The translations under genes were made by a program, and so were the position numbers. Of a DNA stretch of 64,000 bases, positions 1 through 7,955 are shown piece by piece; the stretch's first letter is position 1, and every line of letters starts with the position of its first letter. Source of the stretch: Bacillus sp. ISL-37 (GTDB lineage Bacteria > Bacillota > Bacilli > Bacillales > Cytobacillaceae); the NCBI RefSeq assembly GCF_018613315.1, contig NZ_JAGGQL010000051.1, forward strand, positions 1 through 64,000, read 5' to 3'. The notes under the pieces were generated by a model, which saw only the letters and a list, made by a program, of their open reading frames with translations, ran no database searches and was not told the origin of the DNA.

Positions 1-52
1 CTATCCGGGGTATAGTTCATGAAATCATGCACCGGCTTTTTTTATAATTTAT

Positions 53-84
53 TTGACCCTGTAGTGCACTACATAGTTTAAGAT
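53..84 (+). promoter_or_regulatory. MerR-type promoter with 12-bp operator
   Basis: TTGACC (53-58) and TAAGAT (79-84) are separated by 20 bases, the over-long spacer typical of MerR-controlled promoters. The spacer holds the perfect palindrome GTAGTGCACTAC (61-72). It lies just upstream of a merR-like gene, so autoregulation is inferred. Confidence 0.6.
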
Positions 85-104
85 GTTTCTATAAGGGGGC
101 CGAA

Positions 105-455
105 ATGTACAAGGTAAGTGAATTTTCCAAAATGACAGGGCTCAGCAAGGAGACGCTCAGATATTATGCGGAGATCAAGCTGCTCGAGCCTGTATTCATC
201 GACCCGAATAATAAGTACCGCTATTATGACAATGGATCTTATTTGGTTGCGTTGTTATTGGTGCATCTGAGACGGTTCAATTTTACCATCCAGGAAATGC
301 TGACGGTGGTGAACGATGAATCGTTTGATAATCTCGAACAAATATTACTGAAAAAGAGACAGGGACTTGTGAATCAGGTGCAGGAATTAACTGAACTCAT
401 TGAAGAAATGGATGATTTCTTCGAATTTGGGATGGAGGGCGCAGAAGATGATTAA
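105..455 (+). CDS. MerR family transcriptional regulator
   Basis: 116-residue protein with an N-terminal MerR winged helix-turn-helix (about residues 2-70, including the signature TLRYYAEIKLLEP) and a short C-terminal coiled-coil dimerisation helix. It has no recognisable ligand domain and no metal-binding cysteines. A good ribosome site (AAGGGGG, 92-98) precedes the ATG. The stop codon overlaps the next gene by 8 bases, so the two are translationally coupled. Like other MerR proteins it probably acts on its own long-spacer promoter. The ligand is unknown. Confidence 0.85.
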   Translation: MYKVSEFSKMTGLSKETLRYYAEIKLLEPVFIDPNNKYRYYDNGSYLVALLLVHLRRFNFTIQEMLTVVNDESFDNLEQILLKKRQGLVNQVQELTELIEEMDDFFEFGMEGAEDD

Positions 456-909
456 ATGGTACGAAGAGAGGGTCATTCCGGTCGATATCGAGACAATCTG
501 GACATTATTTCAGCTTGAGAACATCCAGAGAATCATGCCAAATGTAGTAGAGAACAAGGTGATTGAAAAGAAAGAAGGAGTCGTCGGCTCGAAATACGAG
601 CAGAAATATAAAGAAGGCAAGCGGATCGAAACTTACATAGTTGAAGACCTTGAGTACGAGAACACTCCTGATAAAAAACACAACAAAATCGGTTTTACGC
701 TAGCCAAAGCATTTCAGGTTGAAGCGGCTTTCACGCTGGTCAAGGTCTGTGAGGATGAAACCAGGTTCATTTATCAAGGACAGAATACTGGCCTGAACTT
801 CCTGGGCAAAACCTTGCTCAAATTGGGTGGCGAAAAGAACAACAAAAAAGTCGTTACCGATTTTATGGATCTGGTGGAAGAGGAAGCTTTGAAAGAAGCG
901 AAGAAATGA
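448..909 (+). CDS. SRPBCC-family (START-like) protein
   Basis: 153 residues beginning MIKWYEERVIPVDIETIWTL, which is the usual first strand and helix of polyketide-cyclase/SRPBCC hydrophobic-cavity proteins. An upstream in-frame start at 400 exists, but the ribosome site GGAGGG (434-439) fits the ATG at 448. It is the second gene of a two-gene operon with the MerR regulator and is followed by a strong terminator. SRPBCC proteins bind small hydrophobic ligands or condition polyketide-like substrates. The ligand here cannot be told from sequence. Confidence 0.75.
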   Translation: MIKWYEERVIPVDIETIWTLFQLENIQRIMPNVVENKVIEKKEGVVGSKYEQKYKEGKRIETYIVEDLEYENTPDKKHNKIGFTLAKAFQVEAAFTLVKVCEDETRFIYQGQNTGLNFLGKTLLKLGGEKNNKKVVTDFMDLVEEEALKEAKK

Positions 910-911
910 TT

Positions 912-949
912 AGAAGGCTGCCATTAATAAGAAGGCAGCCTTCTTTTTA
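912..949. terminator. bidirectional intrinsic terminator
   Basis: Perfect 11-bp stem AGAAGGCTGCC (912-922) / GGCAGCCTTCT (934-944) followed by a T-run. It serves the SRPBCC gene and overlaps the 3' end of the converging Lrp gene. Confidence 0.9.
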
Positions 950-1369
950 TGTAATATGTTTGAATTCCACAGGTGAAGACAAGTTGATCAAAGTTGATGG
1001 GTGCCCGTATGCCATTGATTCATCGATGAACTCCTCAAGGTTTTCTACTGAACCTGCAAGGATTTTTACTAGATAACTATATTGCCCAGCTAGCCTGTGG
1101 CATTCGACGACCATTGGATGCTCAATGCAGAATTCGCGGAACTCCTTGCAGCGCTTTGAATCGAAGAGGATAAAAGCCAGCACTTGCTTGTTCACTTTTT
1201 TGGGATTGAGTATAGCACGATATCCAAGAATCGTTCCATTTTCCTCGAGTCTTTTTACTCGTTCCTTTACCGCAGGGACGGATAACCCCACTCGCCTCCC
1301 TAATTCAGTCATCGAAATCCTGCCGTCATCTTGAAGATGGTGAAGGATATTTTTATCCACCTGGTCCAT
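947..1369 (-). CDS. Lrp/AsnC family transcriptional regulator
   Basis: 140 residues. The N-terminal AsnC-type helix-turn-helix (about residues 3-60, starting VDKNILHHLQDDGRISMTEL) is followed by a RAM effector-binding domain (about 65-140, with the typical CHRLAGQYSYLVKI stretch). It is divergently transcribed from the isochorismatase-family gene across a 164-bp AT-rich region, so that gene is a plausible target. Such proteins usually sense amino acids. Ribosome site GGGGTGTC precedes the ATG. Confidence 0.9.
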   Translation of the reverse strand: MDQVDKNILHHLQDDGRISMTELGRRVGLSVPAVKERVKRLEENGTILGYRAILNPKKVNKQVLAFILFDSKRCKEFREFCIEHPMVVECHRLAGQYSYLVKILAGSVENLEEFIDESMAYGHPSTLINLSSPVEFKHIT

Positions 1370-1533
1370 ACTGACACCCCGTTTAATGTTTTTTAGATAC
1401 CTGATATATGTTTTTAAGGAAAGATGACTTAAATGCAGTATATTTTAAAGAAAATGATTTGAAATAACGAAGAAACATTATGTAAATTATATCCTTTTAT
1501 CATTAAAATTACCTTATAAATGATAAGGGGCTG

Positions 1534-2112
1534 ATGGATATGAAATTGACGAAAAATGATCCGCTGATTGTGATTGATGTACAGAAGGCTTTTTTTAACC
1601 CGGGCTGGGGGAACAGGAACAATCCGAATGCGGAAGAAAACATTGATAAACTGATCCGGCATTGGCGGGAAATAGGGCGGCCGATTATCTTCGTGCAGCA
1701 TATCTCTGAAAATAAGAATTCCTTCTTTTTTTGTGAAAAGAAAGAAGACATTGAGTTCATGGACTTTATCCAGCCGCTGGAGGAGGAAATGGTAATCACT
1801 AAATCTGTGAACAGTGCTTTTATCGGGACTGATTTGCATCAAATCCTCCTGGGTATGAAGAGTGAGCATATTGTCATTACGGGATTGACGACGAACCACT
1901 GTGTTGAAACGACAACACGCATGGCTGGCAATTACGGGTTTAATCCGATCCTCATTACCGATGCGACAGCAACATTTGACCGGAAAGGGATAAATGGAGA
2001 AGTCTACGAAGCAGAATTGATTCATGCCATGACGATGGCGAACCTGAATGAAGAATTTGCAGTAATTATGGATACTGAATCTCTTTTAAACGAGGGGATT
2101 CTTGTAAAATGA
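1534..2112 (+). CDS. isochorismatase-family cysteine hydrolase
   Basis: 192 residues, the normal family length. It shows the cysteine-hydrolase triad: Asp15 in LIVIDVQKAF, Lys90 in MVITK and Cys123 in TTNHCVETTTR. The family includes nicotinamidases, ureidoacrylate and N-carbamoyl hydrolases and true isochorismatases. No nearby siderophore gene supports isochorismate as substrate. ATAAGGGG precedes the start; a second in-frame ATG two codons later would also work. It may be controlled by the divergent Lrp regulator. Confidence 0.85.
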   Translation: MDMKLTKNDPLIVIDVQKAFFNPGWGNRNNPNAEENIDKLIRHWREIGRPIIFVQHISENKNSFFFCEKKEDIEFMDFIQPLEEEMVITKSVNSAFIGTDLHQILLGMKSEHIVITGLTTNHCVETTTRMAGNYGFNPILITDATATFDRKGINGEVYEAELIHAMTMANLNEEFAVIMDTESLLNEGILVK

Positions 2113-2148
2113 AGAAGGTCTTCGTACTGAAGTAGCTAAAATCAAAAC

Positions 2149-2283
2149 ATATCAACCACATTTATTATTTTATTGGCGGAAAATAAAATATATCGACCAC
2201 ATATTTCATTTTATCGGCGGATTTTGAATTATATCGACCACATTTCCGAATATATCGACCACATTCCGGATTATATCGACCAA
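2149..2283. repeat. composite 41-bp / 21-bp intergenic tandem repeat
   Basis: The element ATATCGACCACAT (with variants) starts at 2149, 2190, 2231, 2252 and 2273. The first two steps are 41 bp and include a second conserved block (TTTTATTGGCGGA at about 2168, TTTTATCGGCGGA at about 2209). The last two steps are 21 bp. One frame reads as repeated YIDHI, but there is no ribosome site and the array overlaps nothing coding, so I treat it as intergenic repeat DNA. Confidence 0.7.
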
Positions 2284-2306
2284 GTCGTTTATTCAGCCAA
2301 TTTTAA

Positions 2307-2336
2307 AAGCCCGGGCAATGCCGCCCGGGCTTCATC
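2307..2336 (-). terminator. terminator for the 2341-3129 operon
   Basis: Perfect stem AAGCCCGGGC (2307-2316) / GCCCGGGCTT (2323-2332). On the minus strand it is followed by TTTTAAAATT, just past the stop of the membrane-protein gene. Confidence 0.85.
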
Positions 2337-2340
2337 TTAT

Positions 2341-2781
2341 TCACCACAAATTCGGTTTGACGACCATGAACCAGAGCATCGACATCAGTAAAATGATGTA
2401 AGTCCAGATGGTGCGCTTTAGTTTTGCGGAGAGTTCTATTTTATTCGCGCCTTCTTCGGCAAACTTCCGAAGCGTTGGCGAAAACGCCCTCGCGAGGAAG
2501 AACAGGGAGGCGAACAACAGCGCCAATGTCCCAACAATCCACGGCGTTTTCCATGTCCATGGGCCAAGGATGACGAGCAGCACTCCTGTTCCAATCAGTA
2601 CATGGCCGGCGTGCTTTGACAGCCGCACGACTGACTTCAACAAAGCCAAGTGTGCCTCCAATTCTTTCCCCACAGCATCAGGCAGTTTTTTTACAATGGG
2701 CATTAAAATGAAGAAAGGCCCGATTGATGCAATCACGCTTGCCACGTGAAGATAAATAATGGCTCGATAAACTAAGTCCAT
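2341..2781 (-). CDS. four-helix integral membrane protein, DUF2269-like
   Basis: 146 residues with four hydrophobic helices (approximately 5-27, 50-72, 78-98 and 122-142). It begins MDLVYRAIIYLHVASVIASI, reminiscent of predicted integral membrane families such as DUF2269 that carry a conserved His in helix 1. The family assignment is tentative and no catalytic motif is visible. It is the second gene of a minus-strand pair, starting 3 bases after the ASCH gene stop. No function is proposed. Confidence 0.6.
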   Translation of the reverse strand: MDLVYRAIIYLHVASVIASIGPFFILMPIVKKLPDAVGKELEAHLALLKSVVRLSKHAGHVLIGTGVLLVILGPWTWKTPWIVGTLALLFASLFFLARAFSPTLRKFAEEGANKIELSAKLKRTIWTYIILLMSMLWFMVVKPNLW

Positions 2782-2784
2782 TTT

Positions 2785-3129
2785 TTATTCTACAACAGGA
2801 CTGAATTCGTGCACCCAGACGCGCATTTGCGGAAGCCAAGGCATTCCAGGGTGATAAGACAAAATCGACTGCTTGTACTCCTCGACATTTTCAAAGCCTT
2901 CGCGCTGAGCATCAGCGTCTGTCAATTCTCCAAGTGACTGGGAATAAACATTATCCACGACGAATTTCTTTCCTTTTAACTCCATGATTTCGCCTACATC
3001 AGCGTAACGGCCATTACGGCGAGTCGCTGTTTTCTTGCCTTCGAGTACCTTATTGATATCGTCTTCCATTGTGATCAGACGCTCAATCTCACACGTTTTT
3101 GGCGGCAAAGCATTGTTCTGTTCTGTCAT
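2785..3129 (-). CDS. ASCH-domain protein
   Basis: 114 residues. The central region carries ASCH (PUA-like fold) hallmarks: the GKKTATRR basic strand, the DVGEIMELKGKKF strand pair, and a C-terminal WVHEF strand. ASCH domains bind RNA or modified nucleosides, and some are amidohydrolases. The exact role here is unknown. It is the first gene of a two-gene minus-strand operon, divergent from the ECF sigma factor. Confidence 0.75.
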   Translation of the reverse strand: MTEQNNALPPKTCEIERLITMEDDINKVLEGKKTATRRNGRYADVGEIMELKGKKFVVDNVYSQSLGELTDADAQREGFENVEEYKQSILSYHPGMPWLPQMRVWVHEFSPVVE

Positions 3130-3250
3130 TGAAAAAACTCCCTTCCTTTAGTTCCTATAATAATGTACCATACTTCGAAAAAGGAAAGCCAAGGCATTCA
3201 ACGTGAAAATAGTGTTTTACAAACTTTTTAACAAAACTTTTCATATTGAG

Positions 3251-3276
3251 TGTAACATTTTATATAGTTCATCGTT
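3251..3276 (+). promoter_or_regulatory. ECF-type promoter upstream of the sigma factor gene
   Basis: TGTAAC (3251-3256), 16 bases, then CGTT (3273-3276). This matches the bipartite promoters of Bacillus ECF sigma factors (TGAAAC/TGTAAC with CGT at -10). Autoregulation of the downstream sigma gene is inferred. Confidence 0.65.
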
Positions 3277-3311
3277 TTAGTTATGAGATTTTAAAAATGA
3301 GGGGCAGTAGT

Positions 3312-3857
3312 ATGAATGACGGCAGAAGGAATGAACTCGACAATTTATATAGAAGGTACACGAAGCCCCTTTATTATTTTCTGCTGAAGCTTTCGGGCTC
3401 GCATCAGCTGGCGGAGGATTTGGTGCAGGAAACGTTTGTCCGCGCGACGATTTCGCTTTCTTTTTACCAGAATGAGGATGTGAGGGCCTGGCTTTATAAG
3501 GTGGCCCGCAATGCGTATCTGGATGAATGGCGCAGGCGACAGCGGAGAAAGTGGGTCCCGTTTGCGGATTATTTGTTTGCAAAGGATGAGATGGCGAGTC
3601 CATATGGGCTTCCGGAGGACGAGGCAATCCAGGCAGAGACCTCCGACGACCTGCAGCAGCTAATGACCTATTTGCCGGAGCAGTACCGCTCAATCCTGTA
3701 CCTGCGCGAGGTCGAAATGTTCAGTTACCAGGAAATTCAGGAAGCGCTTGAGCTGTCGGAAAATCAGGTGAAGGTGACGCTTCACCGTGCTCGGAAAAAG
3801 CTGGCGCAAATGGCGGAAAAACAAGGATGGAAGGACGATGAACATGGAATGGAATAA
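3312..3857 (+). CDS. ECF RNA polymerase sigma factor
   Basis: 181 residues. Sigma region 2 includes the -10 recognition helix (QLAEDLVQETFVRA, then VRAWLYKVARNAYLDEWRRR). Region 4 is at the C terminus (YLPEQYRSILYLREVEMFSY followed by the ENQVKVTLHRARKKL recognition helix). In-frame starts lie upstream at 3246 and 3297, but GAGGGG (3299-3304) places the start at 3312. It overlaps the following anti-sigma gene by 14 bases, the usual coupled arrangement, and is preceded by its own ECF-like promoter. The inducing stress is unknown. Confidence 0.92.
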   Translation: MNDGRRNELDNLYRRYTKPLYYFLLKLSGSHQLAEDLVQETFVRATISLSFYQNEDVRAWLYKVARNAYLDEWRRRQRRKWVPFADYLFAKDEMASPYGLPEDEAIQAETSDDLQQLMTYLPEQYRSILYLREVEMFSYQEIQEALELSENQVKVTLHRARKKLAQMAEKQGWKDDEHGME

Positions 3858-4830
3858 GGATAAGGAAAAGAAAATCCTATTAAAATATCGATTCACGTTG
3901 ACAATGAAGATCATCAGGATTATCGCAGCCACACTGTTTTTCTTCTGGCTGTATATGCTTGTCGTTTCAATCAGCTATGACGCCCTGGGTCTTGATAAAA
4001 AGCATCTTTTTTACAGCCGGGTGGCGATGGATTGGACACAGCCGAATTTGCAGGAGGATTTTGGCAGCATTGACTCAAGTGAAATCACCCCATTCCTCAC
4101 GCAAAAAATGTCCTATCCAGTTTATAAAATGATAGGGAAAGAGATGGAACTGGTCGGTACCAAAAAATTGGTCAAAGGAATCTTTCCAAAGAATGATACA
4201 GAATACTTCAAGCCTAAAACTGAGAGTGAACATGACTTTTACCTGCCGGAACATCCGAAGACAGGCAACAAGCTTGAAGCGAATGAGAGACCAGGAGTCT
4301 GGACAAAGCTGGAGAAGGTCCATGAAGGTACAGTTGCCGAGCTTTCCTTCTCGACGAAAAAGTATATGACACCTGAGGAGATGCTGGAGTTTTTAAAGCC
4401 ATATGATCTCGATGTGCTATGGATGCCGCTGTATACCGGGGAGCTGAAGGAGTTTGAAGAGAGCTCGTGGGGCAGCAATGATTCATTGTCAGTAGCACCT
4501 TTTGGATTTACAGGCGGGCGTGAAGCGGATAATCGTTACAGGTCCCAAAGCAAATACGGTCTTGAGGAAAAATTCACTGCTTTAAATAGGAAATTGATGT
4601 TGCGTCAAATGAAAAACCTGCTCGAAAATGAATCAACCAGCTACCGTGAAAATTTCCTCGGCCTCTCCCACCTTGAGGAGCGCTACAATTATCTGATTAA
4701 GGAAGGATTCCAGGTCTACGGTGCCGTCGTAACCGGCCCGGTGAAGGAATTGCTGAAGCTAAAAGAAAACGAGCAAATCCAGGGAGCCGACCTTGGGGAA
4801 ATGGCTTACTGGAATTGGTCTGAAGAGTAA
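3844..4830 (+). CDS. membrane anti-sigma factor
   Basis: 328 residues. A short cytoplasmic N terminus (about 1-22) is followed by one transmembrane helix (about 23-45, IRIIAATLFFFWLYMLVVSI) and a large extracytoplasmic domain. This is the layout of the sigma-factor-regulator N/C domain proteins found beside Bacillus ECF factors. GGAAGGA (3829-3835) gives 8-base spacing to the ATG at 3844; ATG 3838 is an alternative. Release by proteolysis on envelope stress is family knowledge, not visible here. Confidence 0.8.
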   Translation: MEWNKDKEKKILLKYRFTLTMKIIRIIAATLFFFWLYMLVVSISYDALGLDKKHLFYSRVAMDWTQPNLQEDFGSIDSSEITPFLTQKMSYPVYKMIGKEMELVGTKKLVKGIFPKNDTEYFKPKTESEHDFYLPEHPKTGNKLEANERPGVWTKLEKVHEGTVAELSFSTKKYMTPEEMLEFLKPYDLDVLWMPLYTGELKEFEESSWGSNDSLSVAPFGFTGGREADNRYRSQSKYGLEEKFTALNRKLMLRQMKNLLENESTSYRENFLGLSHLEERYNYLIKEGFQVYGAVVTGPVKELLKLKENEQIQGADLGEMAYWNWSEE

Positions 4831-4860
4831 AGTACCCCGTCTGAAAAAAATAATCCATTT

Positions 4861-4903
4861 AAGAAGAAGCAGAGTCTTTTCTGGGACTTTTGCTTCTTCT
4901 TTT
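4861..4903 (+). terminator. intrinsic terminator of the sigma operon
   Basis: Stem AGAAGAAGCA (4862-4871) / TGCTTCTTCT (4891-4900) followed by TTT. The next 225 bases up to the diguanylate cyclase are non-coding, and no clear promoter could be assigned there. Confidence 0.75.
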
Positions 4904-5128
4904 GCAGTTATAAATATACTAAAATAGAGTTTTCTAGTAAAATGGAAGTATAGGGTGCACAGCTGTCTTTTTACAGTGGATGCCCAATTCTAGACAGATT
5001 TACCTTAGTTTCAAAATAGTTACTTTCGAGAAATAATCAAAATAGATAGAGCGATTAATTGCGAATTAGGGATGGGTAGAGGAATGATTCATGCCTAATT
5101 GAGGCGGGGCGCCGGGGAGATGATAAAG

Positions 5129-6151
5129 ATGTTCAATAACTTTGATACGATTGATGAGTTGAAACGAATTGTTTATATGTGGTTGCTCCCAATCATTACT
5201 ATAGCCCTGGTCATCAATAGCTTCCTGAATAATGAAAGCCTTTTTGATACCGTCATCAATACCACACTGATCGTTTGGTTCTTGATCAGCCTGGTTTTAG
5301 TCTACTTAAACCGAGCTATTCGCATTGGCGAATATGTTACCATATTTTTAGTGAGCGCTTATCATGTTTTTACTTTATACGATGTTGTACATAATGATCT
5401 GGCAATAACAGGCGGATCACTTGGGGATTTTATCGTTTGGATTCCTTTGATCATCATGTTTTTCTTTTTAGTGCTAGGGACAAAAAAAGGACTGTATTAC
5501 TCGATCTTCATCTTCATGATTACACTAACTATCGGAGTGATTTATAGCGGGGAGATGCCCCCTGAATCAATCGATTCCCTGACACAATTCCATGCAGCAA
5601 ATATCGTTTATATCCTAGTCCTGTTTTACGCGCAAAATATGTTCCGTGCTTTTACAGAGAGGGATTTCTTTAAAAAACACGCTTATATCGATTCCCTGAC
5701 ACGAATTGCCAATCGGCACCAGATTGATGTCTGGCTCGAGGAAAAGCTCGAGGCTGCGGAGGACGGAAGGGCGTTTTCGATTATCTTTTTCGATATCGAC
5801 CATTTTAAAAAGGTCAACGATGACTTTGGCCATAAAATTGGAGACTGTGTTTTGAAGGAGCTGTCTGCCATCGTCTCTGGCAATCTAACAGACGGTGACC
5901 TTTTCGGACGCTGGGGTGGAGAGGAATTCATCCTGATTACGGATAGTATCGATGGACAGGCCTATGAAAAAGCAGAGCACTTCCGCAAGATGGTCGAAAA
6001 TCATTGCTTCAAAGGAGCTGGCAGTTTGACGGCGAGCTTCGGAGTCACGGATTATCAGAACGGAGACAATATCGATTCCTTGCTGAACCGTGCCGATGAA
6101 GGATTGTACGTATCGAAAAACGGTGGCAGGAATAAGGTCAGCGTAAATTAA
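5129..6151 (+). CDS. membrane-bound diguanylate cyclase (GGDEF)
   Basis: 340 residues: six or seven hydrophobic helices (about 1-180), then a GGDEF domain with the active-site sequence GRWGGEEF (GGEEF at 263-267) and the metal/substrate motif FDIDHFKKVNDDFGH. It should make cyclic di-GMP from two GTP. The RxxD inhibitory site expected five residues before GGEEF is absent (TDGD instead), so product inhibition through that site is unlikely. ATG 5120 abuts the ribosome site GGGGAGA (5114-5120), so ATG 5129, eight bases downstream, is preferred. It is monocistronic. Confidence 0.9.
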   Translation: MFNNFDTIDELKRIVYMWLLPIITIALVINSFLNNESLFDTVINTTLIVWFLISLVLVYLNRAIRIGEYVTIFLVSAYHVFTLYDVVHNDLAITGGSLGDFIVWIPLIIMFFFLVLGTKKGLYYSIFIFMITLTIGVIYSGEMPPESIDSLTQFHAANIVYILVLFYAQNMFRAFTERDFFKKHAYIDSLTRIANRHQIDVWLEEKLEAAEDGRAFSIIFFDIDHFKKVNDDFGHKIGDCVLKELSAIVSGNLTDGDLFGRWGGEEFILITDSIDGQAYEKAEHFRKMVENHCFKGAGSLTASFGVTDYQNGDNIDSLLNRADEGLYVSKNGGRNKVSVN

Positions 6152-6179
6152 CCATCCTGATAGATCGGGATGGTTTTTA
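6151..6179 (+). terminator. intrinsic terminator
   Basis: ACCATCC (6151-6157) / GGATGGT (6168-6174) followed by TTTTT, overlapping the stop codon of the diguanylate cyclase gene. Confidence 0.8.
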
Positions 6180-6302
6180 AATTCCCAATAATTTATGATT
6201 AAACTATATTGATAATGTGGTAAGATAACTATGGTTAGGACTCTTTAAAAATGTTTATATATGAAATCGCTTTCAATAGATTGGAAAAAGGAGCAGTGCA
6301 CC

Positions 6303-6968
6303 ATGAAATATCGTTCTGCATTTGATATTATTGGTCCGGTGATGATCGGGCCGTCGAGTTCACATACAGCCGGTGCTGCAAGGATTGGCCGCATAGCGCG
6401 CACTTTATTCGAGAAGCAGCCGACGAAGGCCGTCATCTCCCTGTACGGCTCTTTTGCAAAGACCTATAAAGGCCATGGAACAGATTTGGCACTCGTTGCC
6501 GGGATCATGGACTTTGATACATTTGATGAACGGATTCCCAATGCTTTGAAAATCGCAGAGGAATTAGGCCTTGAAGTTGAATTCATTGCGGAGGATGCTG
6601 TTATGGAGCATCCGAACACTGTAAAAATAAATTTATATGACGGGCAAGGCAAGGAGCTTGAAATCGTCGGAATTTCCATTGGAGGCGGAACGGTTGAGAT
6701 TACAGAAATCAATTCGTTCAAGCTGAAGTTGTCCGGTGGCAATCCGGCAATCCTGGTCGTCCATCATGACAGATTCGGGCTGATTTCAGCCGTGACGACC
6801 GTTTTATCAAAGCATCAGATTAACATCGGCCATATGGAAGTCTCCCGAAAAGATAAGGGAGACACAGCAGTAATGGTCATTGAAATGGACCACAAAATCG
6901 AGGACGGCGTTTATGCCGAGTTAACTGCACTTGATGGAGTTGACCAGGTCATCCGTCTCGTTGACTAA
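6303..6968 (+). CDS. sdaAB: L-serine dehydratase, beta subunit
   Basis: 221 residues, matching the Bacillus SdaAB length. It begins MKYRSAFDIIGPVMIGPSSS, the conserved serine-dehydratase beta N terminus with the SSSHTAGAARIGR substrate-loop motif, and ends in an ACT domain (about 148-221). With the alpha subunit it deaminates L-serine to pyruvate and ammonia in the cytoplasm. An in-frame start at 6261 lacks a ribosome site, whereas AAAAAGGAG lies nine bases before ATG 6303. The alpha subunit follows after 27 bases. Confidence 0.95.
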   Translation: MKYRSAFDIIGPVMIGPSSSHTAGAARIGRIARTLFEKQPTKAVISLYGSFAKTYKGHGTDLALVAGIMDFDTFDERIPNALKIAEELGLEVEFIAEDAVMEHPNTVKINLYDGQGKELEIVGISIGGGTVEITEINSFKLKLSGGNPAILVVHHDRFGLISAVTTVLSKHQINIGHMEVSRKDKGDTAVMVIEMDHKIEDGVYAELTALDGVDQVIRLVD

Positions 6969-6995
6969 ATATGAGTTACATCAGGAGGGCTAGCG

Positions 6996-7901
6996 ATGTT
7001 TCGTAATGTTGCGGAGCTTGTTGAATTAGCTGAAAAAAATAACGTAAAAATCGCCGAAATCATGATTCGGCAGGAAATAGAAGTATCAGGCCGTTCTCGT
7101 GAGGAGATCATTGCCCAGATGGATAACAACCTGCAGGTAATGGAACGCGCTGTGGAAAGAGGCTTGAATGGCGTTAAGTCCCAGACCGGCCTTACTGGCG
7201 GGGATGCAGTCCTGTTGCAAAAATACATCGACAGTGGCAAATCACTGGCGGGCAATCTATTATTGGATGCTGTCAGCAAGGCAGTTGCCACGAATGAAGT
7301 GAACGCAGCAATGGGTATCATCTGCGCGACACCAACCGCTGGATCAGCAGGCGTCGTTCCAGGTACACTTTTTGCAGTAAAAGAAAAGCTGAACCCGACG
7401 CGTATGGAGATGATCGAGTATCTGTTCACGACAGCGGCGTTCGGTTTTGTCGTTGCGAATAACGCATCGATTTCCGGCGCAGCAGGCGGATGCCAGGCAG
7501 AAGTCGGTTCCGCTGCCGGAATGGCTGCGGCTGCCATCGTCGAAATGGCCGGCGGAACCCCGCAGCAGTCATCTGAGGCATTTGCAATCACGCTGAAAAA
7601 TATGCTTGGATTAGTCTGCGACCCGGTTGCAGGACTGGTCGAAGTTCCATGTGTAAAAAGAAACGCAATGGGTGCTTCGAACGCCATCACTGCTGCCGAC
7701 ATGGCACTGGCAGGCATCACAAGCCGAATCCCTTGCGACGAAGTCATCGGCGCCATGTACGCAATCGGCCAGACAATGCCATCTGCATTAAGGGAAACAG
7801 CAGAAGGCGGACTCGCGGCAACACCAACGGGCAAGCGTTTAGAGGAAGAGATATTTGGGAAGCCAAAGTCGAAGCTTGTGGATTATTTAATCCAAAAATA
7901 A
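6996..7901 (+). CDS. sdaAA: L-serine dehydratase, iron-sulfur alpha subunit
   Basis: 301 residues, the expected length for SdaAA. Conserved cysteines suited to the catalytic 4Fe-4S cluster occur in GGCQAEVGSAAGM and in LVCDPVAGLVEVPCVKRN. It forms the catalytic half of serine dehydratase with the preceding beta subunit. A CAGGAGG ribosome site precedes the ATG, and a strong bidirectional terminator follows. The large reverse-strand reading frame across this gene is a shadow of the alanine/glycine-rich coding sequence. Confidence 0.95.
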   Translation: MFRNVAELVELAEKNNVKIAEIMIRQEIEVSGRSREEIIAQMDNNLQVMERAVERGLNGVKSQTGLTGGDAVLLQKYIDSGKSLAGNLLLDAVSKAVATNEVNAAMGIICATPTAGSAGVVPGTLFAVKEKLNPTRMEMIEYLFTTAAFGFVVANNASISGAAGGCQAEVGSAAGMAAAAIVEMAGGTPQQSSEAFAITLKNMLGLVCDPVAGLVEVPCVKRNAMGASNAITAADMALAGITSRIPCDEVIGAMYAIGQTMPSALRETAEGGLAATPTGKRLEEEIFGKPKSKLVDYLIQK

Positions 7902-7906
7902 GTATG

Positions 7907-7939
7907 AAAAAGCCACTTTCATTTGAAGTGGCTTTTTCT
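7907..7939. terminator. bidirectional intrinsic terminator
   Basis: AAAAAGCCACTT (7907-7918) / AAGTGGCTTTTT (7926-7937) lies between the convergent sdaAA and asnA genes. Confidence 0.9.
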
Positions 7940-7955
7940 AATGGACTGAGCTTTT

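Noticed and set aside
2173-2391. 72-residue ORF with YIDHI repeats
   Set aside because: No ribosome site, it runs through a terminator into the 3' end of an opposite gene, and the periodicity belongs to the DNA repeat.
6965-7834. 289-codon reverse-strand ORF opposite sdaAA
   Set aside because: Shadow frame of a high-GC coding region; low-complexity Ala/Ser/Pro composition and no ribosome site.
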